Source: Eupeodes corollae (Eukaryota > Arthropoda > Insecta > Diptera > Syrphidae). Taken from it: a DNA stretch of 64,000 nt. The notes under the pieces were generated by a model that saw only the letters and a list, made by a program, of their open reading frames with translations, did not search any database and was not told the origin of the DNA. The translations under genes and the position numbers were made by a program. Below, piece by piece: positions 23,279-35,099 of the stretch (the stretch's first letter is position 1; each line of letters starts with the position of its first letter). The DNA lies in assembly GCF_945859685.1 (NCBI RefSeq), contig NC_079147.1:58744946-58808945 (forward strand), in the 5' to 3' direction.

Positions 23279-23455
23279 TACCCGTGGCATAATGGTGAGT
23301 GCGTCCAACTGTCATGCCAGAGGTCGTAGTTTCGATCTCTGATAGTGCCACCTCTTGCGACGCATTGAAAAATTCTCCTAGAGTAATTCTTGTCATGAAA
23401 AAGTGCTTTCTCAAATTAGCCGATTCGGCATATAAATTTTTTTTTAAAAACATTA
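23279..23455 (+). mobile_element. tRNA-derived SINE
   Basis: The head ACCCGTGGCATAATGGTGAG (A-box-like) and GTAGTTTCGATCTC (B-box-like) is spaced as in a tRNA gene. The body runs ATTCTTGTCATGAAAAAGTG and CTCAAATTAGCCGATTCGGC and ends in a T/A-rich tail. It lies immediately after the HINE right end. Its head resembles that of the SINE at 17862-18100 but its body differs. Confidence 0.7.
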
Positions 23456-23756
23456 TTATGATGAAAAACAGTTTATCTTATTTATAAGTGAACCTGAACT
23501 GAAATTTTCAGTTTGCAATAAGAGCTTAATTGACATAGGTAAGTAAGTAGGGCAGGAATTCATTTTGAAAAAACAACTTTATTTACCTTTCTTGCAATAA
23601 AATCGATAAAGATAAATTGTTTATACGATTCCGGTTGAAGTGCTCTATCAGAATCTGTATAGGTTTTGCCTCCTAAATGCCTTAATTTTTTCCGAACTTA
23701 AAATAAAGTTTTAAAGTGCTTTTACCAATAATTACATTTTGAAACTTAAGCGGTTT

Positions 23757-24011
23757 TTGCTTGTGGACACAGATATATTCGTGAGATATTTAGAATTTAC
23801 AAAAATGTTCACCTTTTTTTAAACTGCGACGGTAAAAAAAAACACAAAATCAGTTTTTTTAAAAGTCCTTTGTGGATCTTTCTGCAGTATTATCTGTATA
23901 ATAAAATTAACATTAAGTCGATATCTCTACTGGTTCTTAATATAGGGGCTAAGATTAAGATTCCAGGGAAAAATCGTACCAATTATAATAACTTTCTTTA
24001 TGAAGTTAGTA
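23757..24011 (+). repeat. Diverged HINE right-end copy
   Basis: Keeps the block order of the HINE right half (AGATATTTAG, AATGTTCACCTTTTTTT, CTTTCTGCAGTATTATCTG, ATATCTCTACTGGTTCTT) and ends AACTTTCTTTATGAAGTT, a decayed terminal hairpin. The octanucleotide array is missing. Confidence 0.6.
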
Positions 24012-24023
24012 AAAAAAACTCCT

Positions 24024-24238
24024 ACTGACTGCGTTCAATATCCTGTTCGATAGGTACGTTTTTGGATACGTTGTTGAACAAGTTAGATACCTAAGTTGAT
24101 ATAGCTTTTAAAAAATAAAAAGAACTTTCGTCTATACACAAAAGGCAAACAAACATTTCGATATCGAGGTCAAAAATTATTGTAAAATTTAATCAATTTA
24201 ATGATCTTTAAAATACTAACTGAACGCAGCCACTGTCA
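24024..24238. repeat. Candidate MITE with TGNCTGCGTTCA inverted ends
   Basis: Left TGACTGCGTTCAAT (about 24025) is matched in inverted form by ACTGAACGCAGCCA (about 24218-24232). The ~215-bp interior is AT-rich and non-coding. The ends suggest a hAT- or P-like non-autonomous element, but no clear duplication was seen. Confidence 0.4.
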
Positions 24239-24787
24239 GCTGCCAGTGTTAAACAAATTGTGAAAAATATCAGAAGTGCAGAAGTCATGCGGATTTATTT
24301 TATTCACTAAAATGCAACAAATTATATAATAAATAAATAATAAGGGGATTGGTGATAAATGACAATCAAAATAATTGAATTGTATCTATGTTAGGGTTTT
24401 ACTCTTATCGTTAAGGCGGAAGGGGCAGTTTTATAAAAAATTACTAAAATTGTAAAACAGAATATTTTAAAACAACGGCAACACTTACAGTCATAAATTA
24501 TACTTTAAAAAAAAATGTATACATATATTTATAAAAAAGTTAAACAAATCACTTTAGTATTATTTTCTTCATGATTATGGATACACTGATCTTCAAAAAT
24601 ACTTTTTTTCTTTTTGTTGTACAAACAAAAGAAAATTTTTGTGTAAGGATTAAGATATCGTTAATTTGAAACTCGACTTTACAGTTTTATCAGGTTTTCT
24701 TAAATTATGGGCCATTTAAAATGCTAAAAACAACAACAAAACCGGGTTCTTAACCCTAAGTTAAGTAGTATGACGAATTTAAAAAAA

Positions 24788-25937
24788 AGTGGCTGTGATG
24801 TGACCCACATTGATAACTTCCCATCCCGTCTGTATATTTGCCTTGCTTAAAAGTTTGTAGATTTTCGTGTTGGGTTAAAAAAATTGTCACCTAATTTATT
24901 CTTAAAAATTTTTAAATTACCAACAATATTTTTCATATAAAGTAATAGTTTAGTTTGAAAATCTAGTTTTGTTAAATAGATTTTTGAGAGATATCAAGAC
25001 CCAAACATCAATTTTTACCAAATTTGCGTAGTATTTCTGAATATCGAAAACAATATTTTCTGCGAAATAAAAAGAGAGAAGGAGTTTGATTCAAAAGTAG
25101 ATTTTTATCAAGTTTTAGTATTATTTTTATTTTTTTGTTGGTTTTTTATTTTTTGTAAAACTGTCAATTAGATTTTTCTCAAAATTTGACTTAGTGTTGA
25201 CAACAATATTTTTTAAAAGAAATAAGTAGTTTCAAGCCAATATTCGAAAGTTTTAAAAAGATATTCGAGTCGAAAATCAATTTTTACCAACTTTTGTTAA
25301 ATTTCCTTTTAAGTTTTTATTTTTTGTAAAAAACTGTCAGTTCGATTTTTCTCAAAATTTTACTGAATGTTGAAAATAATATTTTTATAAGATTAAATTA
25401 GTTGGAAACCATAATCTAAAATTTTTGAAAAGATATTTGAGTCGAAAATCAATTTTTACCTGCTTTGAGTAATGTTTTTTTTTGTAGGTTTTTTATTTTT
25501 AATAAAAAAACATGTTAATTCGATTTTTCTCAGAATTTTACCAGTTGTTAAAAACTATTTTTCGTTGCACAAAATTGTTTTAGAAATAAAATTACTATTT
25601 ATTCGTAAAATATTTGAGGTGACAAATTTTGTTTTAGGTTTGTAGATTTATAAAAGAAAACAGTTAATTGGATTTTTTTAAAAAACTATACTTGTTTGGT
25701 ATCACGTTACAGTATATTATATAAAATTTAATTCAAGTCTTTGCCGTTTTTGGTTCGTAAGATATTTAGGGTTAACCAAAATTTTCACCTTTTTAATAAA
25801 CTGCTATGGTAAAAAAACTGGCTGGCTACGCAATTTTCTTGAGAGCCCTTTCTGCATCTTTGTGCCTTATTATTTTTATAACAAAATTTTATTTGAAGTT
25901 GATATAATATTTATCTTCTGGTTCTTCAGCTATGGAC
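24788..25937 (+). mobile_element. HINE/DINE-like element, truncated at its right end
   Basis: Starts with GTGGCTGTGATGTGACCCAC and AACTTCCCATCCCGTCTG, continues through four or so ~173-bp units (TTTTTACCAA words near 25012 and 25281), and keeps the TATTATATAAAAT target sequence uninterrupted at 25715. It stops at CAGCTATGGACGA (25937), where an RTE-type LINE fragment begins. Confidence 0.75.
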
Positions 25938-27455
25938 GAAGTAAAGATTGCCATATCTAAGCTGAAGTCTTACAAAGGCGCTGGAGCAGATGGCTTGAAT
26001 GCCAAGCTCCTCAAAGCAGCTGGAGGTAAGTTGGTTAGGAGCATTCACCAACTTTTCTGTAAGATATGAAGATATGGTGGGAAAAAAACATACCCGATGA
26101 ATGGAACCTCAGAATTGTTGGCCGACTCTGAAAAAAGGAGACCCTCTAAATTGCACCAACTGTAGAGGCACCAGTGTACTTAAAATCGCTTACACGATCT
26201 TCCCTGCCGTAATATGTGAACGTCTAAAGCTTATCATCAACAACCTGATAGGCACTTATCAGTGTGTAGCATTTACAGGGACGAGCTGTATAGAGCCATG
26301 TCTCGTTTTAGCATCCCTGCCAAACTCATCCGTTTGTCCAGGATGACCATGGAGAATTCACGCTGCTCCATAAAGGTTGGAAACAACTTAACAGAACCTT
26401 TCGATGTGAAAAAAGGTTTTAAATAAGGTGATGCGCTGTCGTGTGATTTTTTGTAACATCGTACTTGAAAGAATAGTGCAGAGCTCACACGTCAACACTA
26501 GAGGCACTTGTATCGTAGCCCAGCTTACCTTTTATAAAAGAAACCTTCGAAATTAAAAGTAAAAACACAATGATTTTTAGAGTGGAAAAATATATATAAA
26601 ACCACTATCCATCTTTATTCATTTAAAGCCTGCGACCGTCCTTCTTGCAACTTATATTAAGACTACATTAAAAACTTATAGAAACGTTTTTAAGAGCTTT
26701 CGTTCACATAACGAACACTTCTCTTTCGTTAAGTTATTTATAATATTTACATAAGTTTCATTTACCTTCTATTTATTTCTGGAACCATCGACTGCTGAGG
26801 TTGTAAATCTCATGCACTATCTTTCAAAAGTCTGTCCAATTATTAACATAATGCTGATGACATTGACATAATCGGAAGAACTCAGCGTGATGTCAATGGG
26901 GCTTTTGTGAGTATTGAGGCAGAGGCGAGAAATGGGTTTAACGGTTAAAGAGGGCAAAACAAAGTACATGCTGCCGTCAAGAAAAGAACATACAACACCG
27001 ACGTCTTGGTCAAAACGTCACAATCGACAGACGTAACTTTGAGGTAGTCAAGGACTTCGTCTACCTAGGCTCCGCTGTAAACGCAGAAAACAACACCAGC
27101 GCTGAGATCAAACGCAGAATAACTCTTGCTAACCGCTGTTTCTTTGGACTAAAAAAGCAATTAAGTGGTAAAGTCCTCTCTCGAAGGACCAAAGTGTTCC
27201 CGTCCTGCTATACGTTGGCAAAAGCGGATGATGCGAAAGCACCTTGGGTCGCTTCGAGAGAAAAGTTCTTCGTGTGATCTATACGGTCCCGTATGCATCG
27301 AAGGGGAGTGGAGGAGAAGATGGAAGGACGAGCTGTACAGCGACGTAGACTTAGTCAGAAGGGTAAAAGTCCAACGAATAAGATGGCTGGGTCACGTAGA
27401 GCGCATGGAAACCAATGCTCCGGCCCGGAAAGTCTTCGAATCCACACCCACAGGA
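25938..27455 (+). pseudogene. RTE-type LINE reverse transcriptase, with a solo LTR inside
   Basis: Begins in the N-terminal RT region (KSYKGAGADGLNAKLLKAAG), then MTMENSRCSIKVGNNL, FDVKKGF, ADDIDIIGR (about 26860), VKDFVYLGSAVNAENN and RWLGHVERMETNAPARKVF. It ends abruptly near 27455 without the family 3' end. Stops and frame changes are frequent. A 307-bp insertion splits it at 26509-26815. RTE placement rests on the family's short-repeat tail seen at 34443-34465; another LINE clade with a similar C-terminus is possible. Confidence 0.72.
26509..26815 (-). mobile_element. Insertion with 5-bp target duplication, probably a solo LTR
   Basis: GCACT occurs at 26504-26508 and again at 26816-26820. 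The sister copy at 47065-47085 has it once, proving the empty site. On the minus strand the insert starts ATGAGATTTACAACC, has a polyadenylation-type AATAAA in the middle, and ends GATACA. Size, single poly(A) signal, ...CA end and 5-bp duplication suggest an LTR. The leading A before TG is atypical, so a small DNA transposon is the alternative. Confidence 0.65.
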
Positions 27456-29129
27456 AGTAGTGTTTTACGACTTGGATAAAAAAGACCTGAATTCCAAATG
27501 GACTTTAAAACCAAAATCACCACAGGTATCTATTATAAGCACTTCTTTCTAAAACCTTAACCCTATTTTTAAGAAAATTGAAATTTTTTTTCCAGAACAA
27601 ATCAAATCTTGCCTTGAAGCGTTATTTGTGCATAAATACCTAGATATAAAGCAAAAATAAGAACGAAACGAAAAATTAGCATAATTACATATTACAATCA
27701 CATATAAATAGAAACTTCTTACATGAACTGTTTCTGTTGTATAAAATGCCCCGCAGCATGCATTTCCATTAAAATGAACAAAGCCAATTGAGTAACAAGA
27801 TTTTGCAAAAATAAAATAAAAATTGTTTTTCAATTCATTTATAGGCCGCCGCGTCGCGCCGCCTGCGAGTATTTCTGTGCCTTAATTTCAAAACCCATGA
27901 TGAGGCTCCAGTCACCATACCACAATGGAACTTTTGATACATATTTTCATACGAAAAAATTCAATTATTATATTATTATTACAACATTATATTATTATAA
28001 CTCCTCTATACGCACAATAACAAAATAATAATTGAAATTTGAATGCAATAATCGTGATGGAATGAAGACGAATAAAAAAAAGGAAATAAATTAAATCGCG
28101 TTCACTGTTATGCAATAATTTCAAGAAGGAGGAATATGAGTGCTTATATGGGATCCAGGAGGTAGAGGGTTGGTTTTTCCTTCTTTGAGTTTACTTAAAG
28201 AAACTCCCTGACGCACTTTCTTCCTCATGATGATGAAACTGAAAAATAAAAGATAACAAGAAAATAAAGAATTTCAATTTTGATATTTATTTTTTTATTT
28301 TTATTTTCTTGTTAAAAGGGTGCGTCGTCGTTGTCGTCCCAAGTTTATTTTGCATTTTACTCGCATATTCCTTTTTCGTCCTTTGCTTTTTGTCCCCGAG
28401 GGATTATGAAGGTAAGTTTGCTTAGAGATTTGTGATTTTGTTTTATTTTGTTTGAATTTCTTATTTTAAAAAATAAGAATCCGGAGACCCTCATGAATGA
28501 CGGTGAGAGTTGGAAATTTGCAGGTAACAAGGACATCGCATATTATTGTTCCATTTCGCGTTTCTTTTTTGTATGACAAACAACCAAACCTCCAAAGGTA
28601 AGGTTTTTTTTCCTTTTGCCATTCGTGTATTTATTCCCCTTCCCCTTTCATGCATCTTCATTTCCAATGGGAGTGAATTTCTTAACATTTTTATATTACA
28701 CATATTTGAAATTTGAATTTTCATTTTCAATGCTTTTATTCAAACAATTGAGTTCAATAACAACAAAATAAAATTTAGCAAAAGAAAACTCATATTTTCA
28801 TATATTTTTTTTGTTATGAATTCTCTTTGGAAATTATTTTTTATTGGAAATGATTTTTATTTTATTCAATAAAATTATTTAGTTTTCAAAGAATTTAATA
28901 TTTTTCATTGGGTTGATTGATAGGTTTTGAAGGATATTTCTAATAACACGAAAAAAATATTATGTTTTATTGTGTGATGCGATATCAAAATTCTACGAAG
29001 TTATGAATTAGTTTATTAAATTCAAAGAACAAACTGCTGGAGGTACTTATAACTATTCAATTGAATTTATGTTTATTCTATGTTTAAATTTAATTGAATT
29101 AATTAAACACTTTTGGGAACTTTCCTTAG
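27456..29129. other. No gene recognised
   Basis: AT-rich non-coding DNA; short frames on both strands have no motif. A GC-richer spot is at 27842-27870, and a T-rich/low-complexity tract lies around 28270-28320. Confidence 0.45.
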
Positions 29130-29225
29130 GAAGTTAATTCAATCGGTTCGATTTGGCAAATTGAAATTGTTGAAATTTCTAGACGTTTCAAGGTCCCCAG
29201 AGTCGAAATCAAAGGTTTTAAAAAT
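29130..29225 (-). repeat. HINE right-end fragment
   Basis: AACTTTCCTTAGGAAGTT, GACGTTTCAAGGTCCCCAGA and GTCGAAATCAAAGG match the right end of the HINE family in inverted orientation. It is a short relic. Confidence 0.6.
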
Positions 29226-29545
29226 AAAATGAAAATTAAAAAATTGTTTGTTGCCTGATACCCCGGCTGCAGATTTATATTTTCAAAATTAGATAACTGA
29301 GATACAAAAAATCTGTTTTATTTTTATTTTATTTACTAAACGGAAACTCGTCTTACGCGCCCATGCTGTTTTCTTTAAGGTTCTCTATAGAGTTCGGGGT
29401 TTCTTGCTGTAAACACTCTCTCTTTGAGGTAGCTTCATACAAAAAAGTCCATTAGCGTTAGGTCTTATGTTATTTCAGTCGAGTGTTATGTGTTCTTGGA
29501 GCCCAGTAACGACATTTTTTTTATTAACGTTCCCGTTTAAAGTAC

Positions 29546-31984
29546 GAGGCCGTATAAGGCCCTGTTCCTAATAAGGCCCAATTCTCAGAAAACACAGAAA
29601 CGAAGAATTAAAGGACTTTTCTTCCTTTGCATAAGTAAAGAACACACACAAAGTTAAAAAAGCCAGCTGTGCGATTCGTTTCGTGACCTCCAGCTGAATG
29701 AAGTTCGTTGACGGAAATTATAAAAAAATTGTTTGTTTTATGTTGTTTTTTTTTCAACGAATTTCAGCAAAGTAAGTACATATATTTTATTTTTACCAAT
29801 TAATATAATAATAATAATATTTTGAGTAAATTAAAACATTTGTTTGTAAAAATGCTTGATAGTTAGTTTTATATAATTTTTTTAAGTCTTGCATGTTCCT
29901 AATAAGGGCCAAAAAAAAAAGATTGCGCCTTATTGTGCACACCCAAATTTTGTTTTTATGTTATTGGTTTTTATTTTGTATTTTTAATGTGTTCCAGGCA
30001 AAATGTCAACTTTACCCAAAAATGAGCTTCTTAATGGGCAGAAGTCGATATGGAAAACGCATTGCAGGCTGTGAAACGAAGAACGCTTAGAAATCTTACC
30101 TCGAGTGGTTCATCTAAAAAGAAACTTGGGCGTCCTTCAACATTAATAGCAGAATAAGAGATCTGTTTTAAAAGATCGTGCGGCTCTCATAGGTTGGCAT
30201 GCCAATCACTCCGATGATGCTGCGATACCAAGCCTCCACTTTGTAGATTGAAAAACATCCCTAAAAGATTTTGCATATCAGAAACTGCTGCTGAAAGAAA
30301 ATGTCTACGGTTATTTATGAGACGTCACCCAGAATTATCCCTTCGTAAGACGCAAATCATTAATCCAGCTAGAGATCAGAAATTAAACAGGCACATTGTC
30401 AATGACGACTTTGAAAAAGTATGGATCTTAGTAGAAAAATTAAACATCAAACATAGCCAGACAGCATATATAATATGGACGAGAAAGGCTGCAAGATTTC
30501 GCTCCACCACCAACAAAATGTCATGGCTCAAAAAGGTTCGAACAAGGTGCACCAAATACGCGAACACGCCGAAAAAGTGACGATTGTTGGCTGTGTCAGC
30601 GCAATGGGAATGGCCATTTCACCAGTTGTCCTTTTCAAAGGAAAAAGACAAAAGCCTAAATTCACGCACAATTTGCCAATCGGGTCTATAGTTTAGATGA
30701 CACGAAAAGGATACGAGTAGATGAATCACTCTACCTCTGTAGAGTTCATATCCCATTCGGGCAAGTTCAAGAATCCGGGTCCAAGTACGCTAATTTTTGA
30801 TGGTGCACCTAGACTATTCAATTGTAGAGGAGGCATAGGGCTATTAAATGACTCTTTATTGTCTGAAATCAAATACAACGCATGAACCTCTGGATAAATC
30901 AGTCTATCGATCTTTTGAGCACCATTGGGATCAAGAACTTCTTAGATTCACTGCCAAGTATCCCGATAGGGATTTGAACAAAACAAGTTTAAACGTGTTA
31001 TTATCTAAAGTTTGGTCCAAATGTATGACTTACGACAATATAACGTCAGGATTTCGTGCGACAGGACTATATCCCTTCAACCCAGACTTCATATTTGAGC
31101 TTGCATTTGCTCCGTCAGCTCTTTCGGAAAGACTATACCCAGATCCTCTACACAATACACATATAAAGCATCAGTGCCCATGCAACAATATAACGCTTCG
31201 GATGATGACTCAGACGATATGCCTCTTTCCACTCGATTCAAAATGCGAATGTCGCTGACGTGCCGGACCCATTGGGCTAGCCGCAATGCTTCAAGCCGTC
31301 GAGCGCATGGAGAATTAGGAACGAAGGAAGACCGATAAATCTCCATTCCAAAAACTCCTTCCAACCAACGCTTCAGTTCAAAACAAAAAAACATTTCGTT
31401 AAAAGGCCTTAAACTTTAAAGATCAGGAGGTGGTTAAAGACTTGTTCATTGACAAAAACGGGTCTCCAAAGCCTTTAACATCAAAAAGTGCGATGAATCA
31501 AATCCCTGGAAGCTGGTATTGTCACGCCTGTAAGGAAGACCGAATGGAAATGGCAAAAGTGTCAAGCTTGGTTCCATGAGCTTTGCGTTGGGTTGACCTT
31601 AGAAGATAAGGAATTTGAATGTCCTGGAGGATACACATAAACACATTTAAATCATAAAATTATTAAACGTTGTTCCTATTGTTTTTTTAAGTTTTTTTGT
31701 AATATTTTTTTTAAGGATATTTAAGTTTTATTTTTGTATGAAAAAAAGTGAAGTTTTAAGTTTATTGTTTATTTTTTTTGTTAAAATAAAGTTTTTGTTT
31801 ATTTATATTTTTTTTTTTTGTTTTTAACTGAAAAGACTGTTTTCTTATGAAATAAATTTAAAAGAATATATTTATTAAAATATTCATTCTTTTTGCTTTA
31901 AAAACTTTTTTTGCTAGAAATTTTGCGAAGTTCTTCAGAAAACTGAGTGGGCCTTATTAAGACCCCATACGCCTTATAAAGACC
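29546..31984 (+). mobile_element. pogo/Tigger-like DNA transposon, decayed
   Basis: A broken transposase gene is bounded by related inverted blocks. The left has TATAAGGC and TAATAAGGCCCA (29569-29580); the right has TGGGCCTTATTA (31948-31959) and GCCTTATA (31971-31978). More AAGGCCC-type words occur just inside (29900-29930) and outside (32045-32060), so the exact ends are uncertain. Inverted repeats plus a CENP-B-type transposase place it in the Tc1/mariner/pogo superfamily. Confidence 0.65.
30000..31640 (+). pseudogene. pogo/Tigger-like transposase with C-terminal PHD-like finger
   Basis: A degenerate N-terminal helix-turn-helix (about 30000-30130) is followed by a CENP-B-like segment (RLFMRRHPELSLRKTQI, 30306-30360) and a DDE_1 catalytic domain. 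The catalytic domain has MDEKGCKISLHHQQ (first Asp about 30478), VTIVGCVSAMG, LIFDGAP (second Asp about 30799), NTTHEPLDKSVYRSFEHHW and FRATGLYPFNPD. After an acidic, low-complexity linker, WYCHACKEDR and, one frame over, CQAWFHELC...FECP form a PHD-like zinc finger (31511-31630). Several frame changes and stops break the gene, so the element is dead. The protein would bind its inverted ends in the nucleus and cut DNA. Confidence 0.75.
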
Positions 31985-32221
31985 AAAATAACCTTTTTTA
32001 TTGTCCAAAAATGTATTTTTTAATAAAAAAAAAACAAATTTGTTAGTTGGGCCTTATTTGGCCTCCATACCTTACATGAAAATCAGCCTCGTCGCCCGCA
32101 GTATGAAAACGCTTCAACATCGTCTCACAAAAATGTTTGCTTTAAGCGAAATTACTTTCTTTGAGTTCTTGAACTATAAAATTTTAAATGGATGGAACTT
32201 TGAATCCTTATTTAAAATTTC

Positions 32222-32345
32222 AAGGTAATCGCTCTTGGAAGTCCCAGTGAGGCTGCAATTTTATGTATCGAAAGTCGTCGATTTGTACGTAAATCCTCTT
32301 CAACCTCTTCAATGGTTTCGAGAGTCTTTAAAGATTGACTTGGCA
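32222..32345 (-). pseudogene. mariner-type helix-turn-helix remnant
   Basis: On the minus strand, VEEDLRTNRRLSIHKIAASL then GLPRA matches the second helix-turn-helix of mariner/SETMAR-like transposases (EENPRLSIR..A..LGLS). No catalytic part is found downstream. Possibly the same family as 17505-17700. Confidence 0.45.
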
Positions 32346-32819
32346 CTGGCCATAGAATGTATAAAATTAACACTCAGCCCATCACTTGATGGCGAACGAT
32401 CGATGCTCAATTGATCAGCGCGACATCGTGACTGAGAAATCCGCCCGATCACTGATTTTAACGACACCACTTCCCCCGCACAGTTTATTACTTTTTGAAG
32501 TAATCGTACTTAATCTGCTACATTAATCTGCTTCCAGACACCCTACAAATGCTTCAAAATATATTACAAGAAATTGGCTTCAAATCAATTCTATCTTATA
32601 AAAAACATAGATTTTAACATTTGAAGCATCAAGAGTAACAACCACATAACACTACTTTATAAAGTTTTGAGGAAATTAAAAAAAAAAACTACTTCAAAAA
32701 TAGAAAAAACCAACATTTTCAAAATATTAATTTATTTTTGAAAGAAAACATAACAACAACAAGTTAGAAACATTTTTTTTTAAATTGGCTTCGATTTCAT
32801 CGTCATATTCTAAGCTTTC

Positions 32820-33900
32820 AGCTTTTTGTAGCGTTTGCTGGGACATGAGAGTGTTATAAAAGAGCATATCCGCTGGAGGAACATATTTTTTTTCGCCAAC
32901 GTCATCACATCCTCATTCTTTTCATCACATGTAGAGTACTTTCGGTTTGGATAAGATTGGGTTACCTTCACGGTTTCTTTTCATTTCGATAACTCGTAAA
33001 GTATTAATTGCCCATGGTGACTTATGGAAGCTGAGATACTTGTGATATTTCCTTCTTTTTCATAACAAAATCTTAGATATTTTGAAATGGTCCATTTAAT
33101 CTTATCTTTGTTTGTCACTGTTTTTTTGTAGAGCGGACCTAAGCTGGTCTTAAAATCAAATATATCCTGATTGGTCACTGATATCACATTTAATCTTTTC
33201 TAACATTTTTCCACTAAGTTTTGCCACTCTTTGTGTGAATATACCCGTTCTACTCGTCTCTTTTGTTTTTCAATAATGCCAAAAGATCGATCGCAGGGTA
33301 AGAAACTATGACCAGGTTCTGATAAGTTATGTACAATGACGGAGATATTTGTGCGCTTTACACGAGCATAAATGTAAGTATTGTACGGAGTATTGTTTTG
33401 TTTTTAGCACTGAAATTATCAAAAAATAGGTATATTTTGGTAAGACTTTCCCCCACGAAGTTGTCAATAAAATGTTGTAAAAAGCTGATAACTTCATATG
33501 GACCTTTTTTTCCTATAATTTCGTCTTACATCTACAAGTGGCTTTTTTTGTACTACATTGGAAAATACAAAAATTGAAAACCCATAACTTTCTTTTGTAA
33601 GAAACATCTCCGTTTAAAGGAAGAGGAAAATTTTGTTGAAAATCGAAAGTTATGCACAAAGCGCTTTTTGCACGTAAATCTTCCTAAAATGCTTTACCCT
33701 TCTTTTCATGAAGGTCTTGCCCAACTTTGAGTGAATTTCGTTCTTCTTCAGATTCAGCGGCTGCAATTTTTTTTATGAATATCATAGGTCTGACAAGTAT
33801 CTGATCTAGGTGGTCCGAACATTGTTGTTCACTCAACAATGCAAAAACTTCAGGTTCAAACATCTCTAAATAAATGCTATATTCGATTCTTTATTTTGCT
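32820..33900 (-). pseudogene. DUF7869-type protein, degenerate
   Basis: Reading the minus strand across frames gives, in order: EEERNSLKVGQDLHEKKGKA, CITFDFQQNFPLPLNGDVSY, KRKLWVFNFCIF, GPYEVISFLQHFIDN, TKIYLFFDNFSAKNKTI, EPGHSFLPCDRSFGIIEK, WQNLVEKC, FKTSLGPLYKKT, KDKIKWTISKYLRF and a distal VPPADMLFYNTL. This order matches proteins with a DUF7869 domain, which are frequent and repetitive in insect genomes and have an RNase H-like core of unknown role. At least three stops and frame changes are present. The family is recognised from memory of its pattern, so the name should be confirmed. Confidence 0.55.
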
Positions 33901-34431
33901 GTAACAATATCACATTTGCGGTTTTTATGTTTCTTGCCTTTTGCTCTTCTCCTTTTAGCTCTGACTTTTTTCCACTTTTTCATGTTTTGCACGCTCTTTT
34001 TTCAAACAAACAAATGGCTAGATGAAAATAAAAAAAGGCTTAGGTTCTTACCATTCTGTAAAGGTCAAAGTTTCGCCACTTGCTGTGTCTTTTTCACTAG
34101 ATTTATTTACGTAATCAGAACCGGATATCGAAAAATCAGATTCAATTTCATTCATTTTCAATGCTTAATTAAACAACATCACAATTCAACAACTCTTGCA
34201 TTTCAATAAACTAAAAAAAATGGCACACTCTAATCATAAAAGAACCGTTTAACTGTCTATGAAAACCTTTTTTAGTACGGGGCAAAAACAATACAAGTCC
34301 AAGAGTTGTCTTATTCTTGCCCCATTCAAAAGACAAAGTAAACTCCATAATTGGGTTTCTCTTACGCAGATTCAGGATAGATGACTTTTTATTACCGAAC
34401 GACGCAATTTTTTTTTTTAAATAATATCTGC
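33901..34431. other. No gene recognised
   Basis: AT-rich sequence between the DUF7869 remnant and the RTE target duplication. A 111-codon hydrophobic frame on the plus strand has no motif. It may include the 5' part of the DUF7869-type element. Confidence 0.35.
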
Positions 34432-34443
34432 ATTTGAAACCCT
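34432..34443. repeat. Target-site duplication of the RTE-type LINE (left copy)
   Basis: ATTTGAAACCCT; its partner is at 47495-47506. The two lie 13 kb apart and bound the RTE element together with everything later inserted in it. Confidence 0.8.
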
Positions 34444-34465
34444 TACTTACTTACTTAAGGTGGCG
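34443..34465 (-). mobile_element. 3' tail of the split RTE-type LINE
   Basis: On the minus strand, CGCCACCTTAAG then repeated TAAG units, ending at the target duplication. It is the continuation of 46424-47494, separated by the LINE dimer. A sister copy at 11598-11622 has the same sequence uninterrupted (ATAGCGCCACCTTAA). Short tandem-repeat tails in place of poly(A) are typical of RTE elements. Confidence 0.75.
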
Positions 34466-34476
34466 CTACAGTCCTG
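34466..34476. repeat. Target-site duplication of the LINE dimer (3' side)
   Basis: CTACAGTCCTG, directly followed by the poly(T) that represents the LINE poly(A) tail. Partner at 46424-46434. Confidence 0.88.
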
Positions 34477-34970
34477 TTTTTTTTTTTTTTTTTTTAAATT
34501 CATTTTTATTAGTTCAATCTTAAACCTATCTTAAAGCTAGACAAAAATTCATAAAACTAGCCTAATTATCCATTACTTACAACTAACTTAATGGTCCCAT
34601 ACGGACACTCTAAGCTAAACTATAACACTAATTACTAATGCCTTTCGGCCTTAAGATCTATTTTACTTCAATTTAAATTTTATTTGTTTTGTTTTTATTA
34701 GAAAATTTTGAAAAAACTAATATCAATAACCTTTTTTTATTTATTTTTACTTACAAACTACTTAAAATAAGGTCCTTAAATAAAACTTAAAACTAACTAA
34801 AACTACCTATTCTACCTATAAACTACTTAAAACTAGAACAACCACAGCAGCAAATCTAACTATCTAACATTTTTCACATTTTGTTGTCTTTTTTTTTTAT
34901 TTTTATTTATTTGTTTAATGTTTTTTTAATGTGTTTTTAATTTTTTTTTATTTTTTTTTTTTATTTTTTG

Positions 34971-35002
<32 letters not shown>

Positions 35003-35099
35003 TTTTTTTTTCGTGCCACCATGCCTATTCTACTTAAAACTAAACCCTAAAACTATAAAACAAGTATGTAAGCCGGCCAAGGCTTAAACCCCATCCCGA

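Noticed and set aside
33874..34209. Small membrane protein gene (hydrophobic plus-strand frame)
   Set aside because: The hydrophobicity comes from T-rich sequence; no supporting motif, and the strand is opposite to the DUF7869 remnant.
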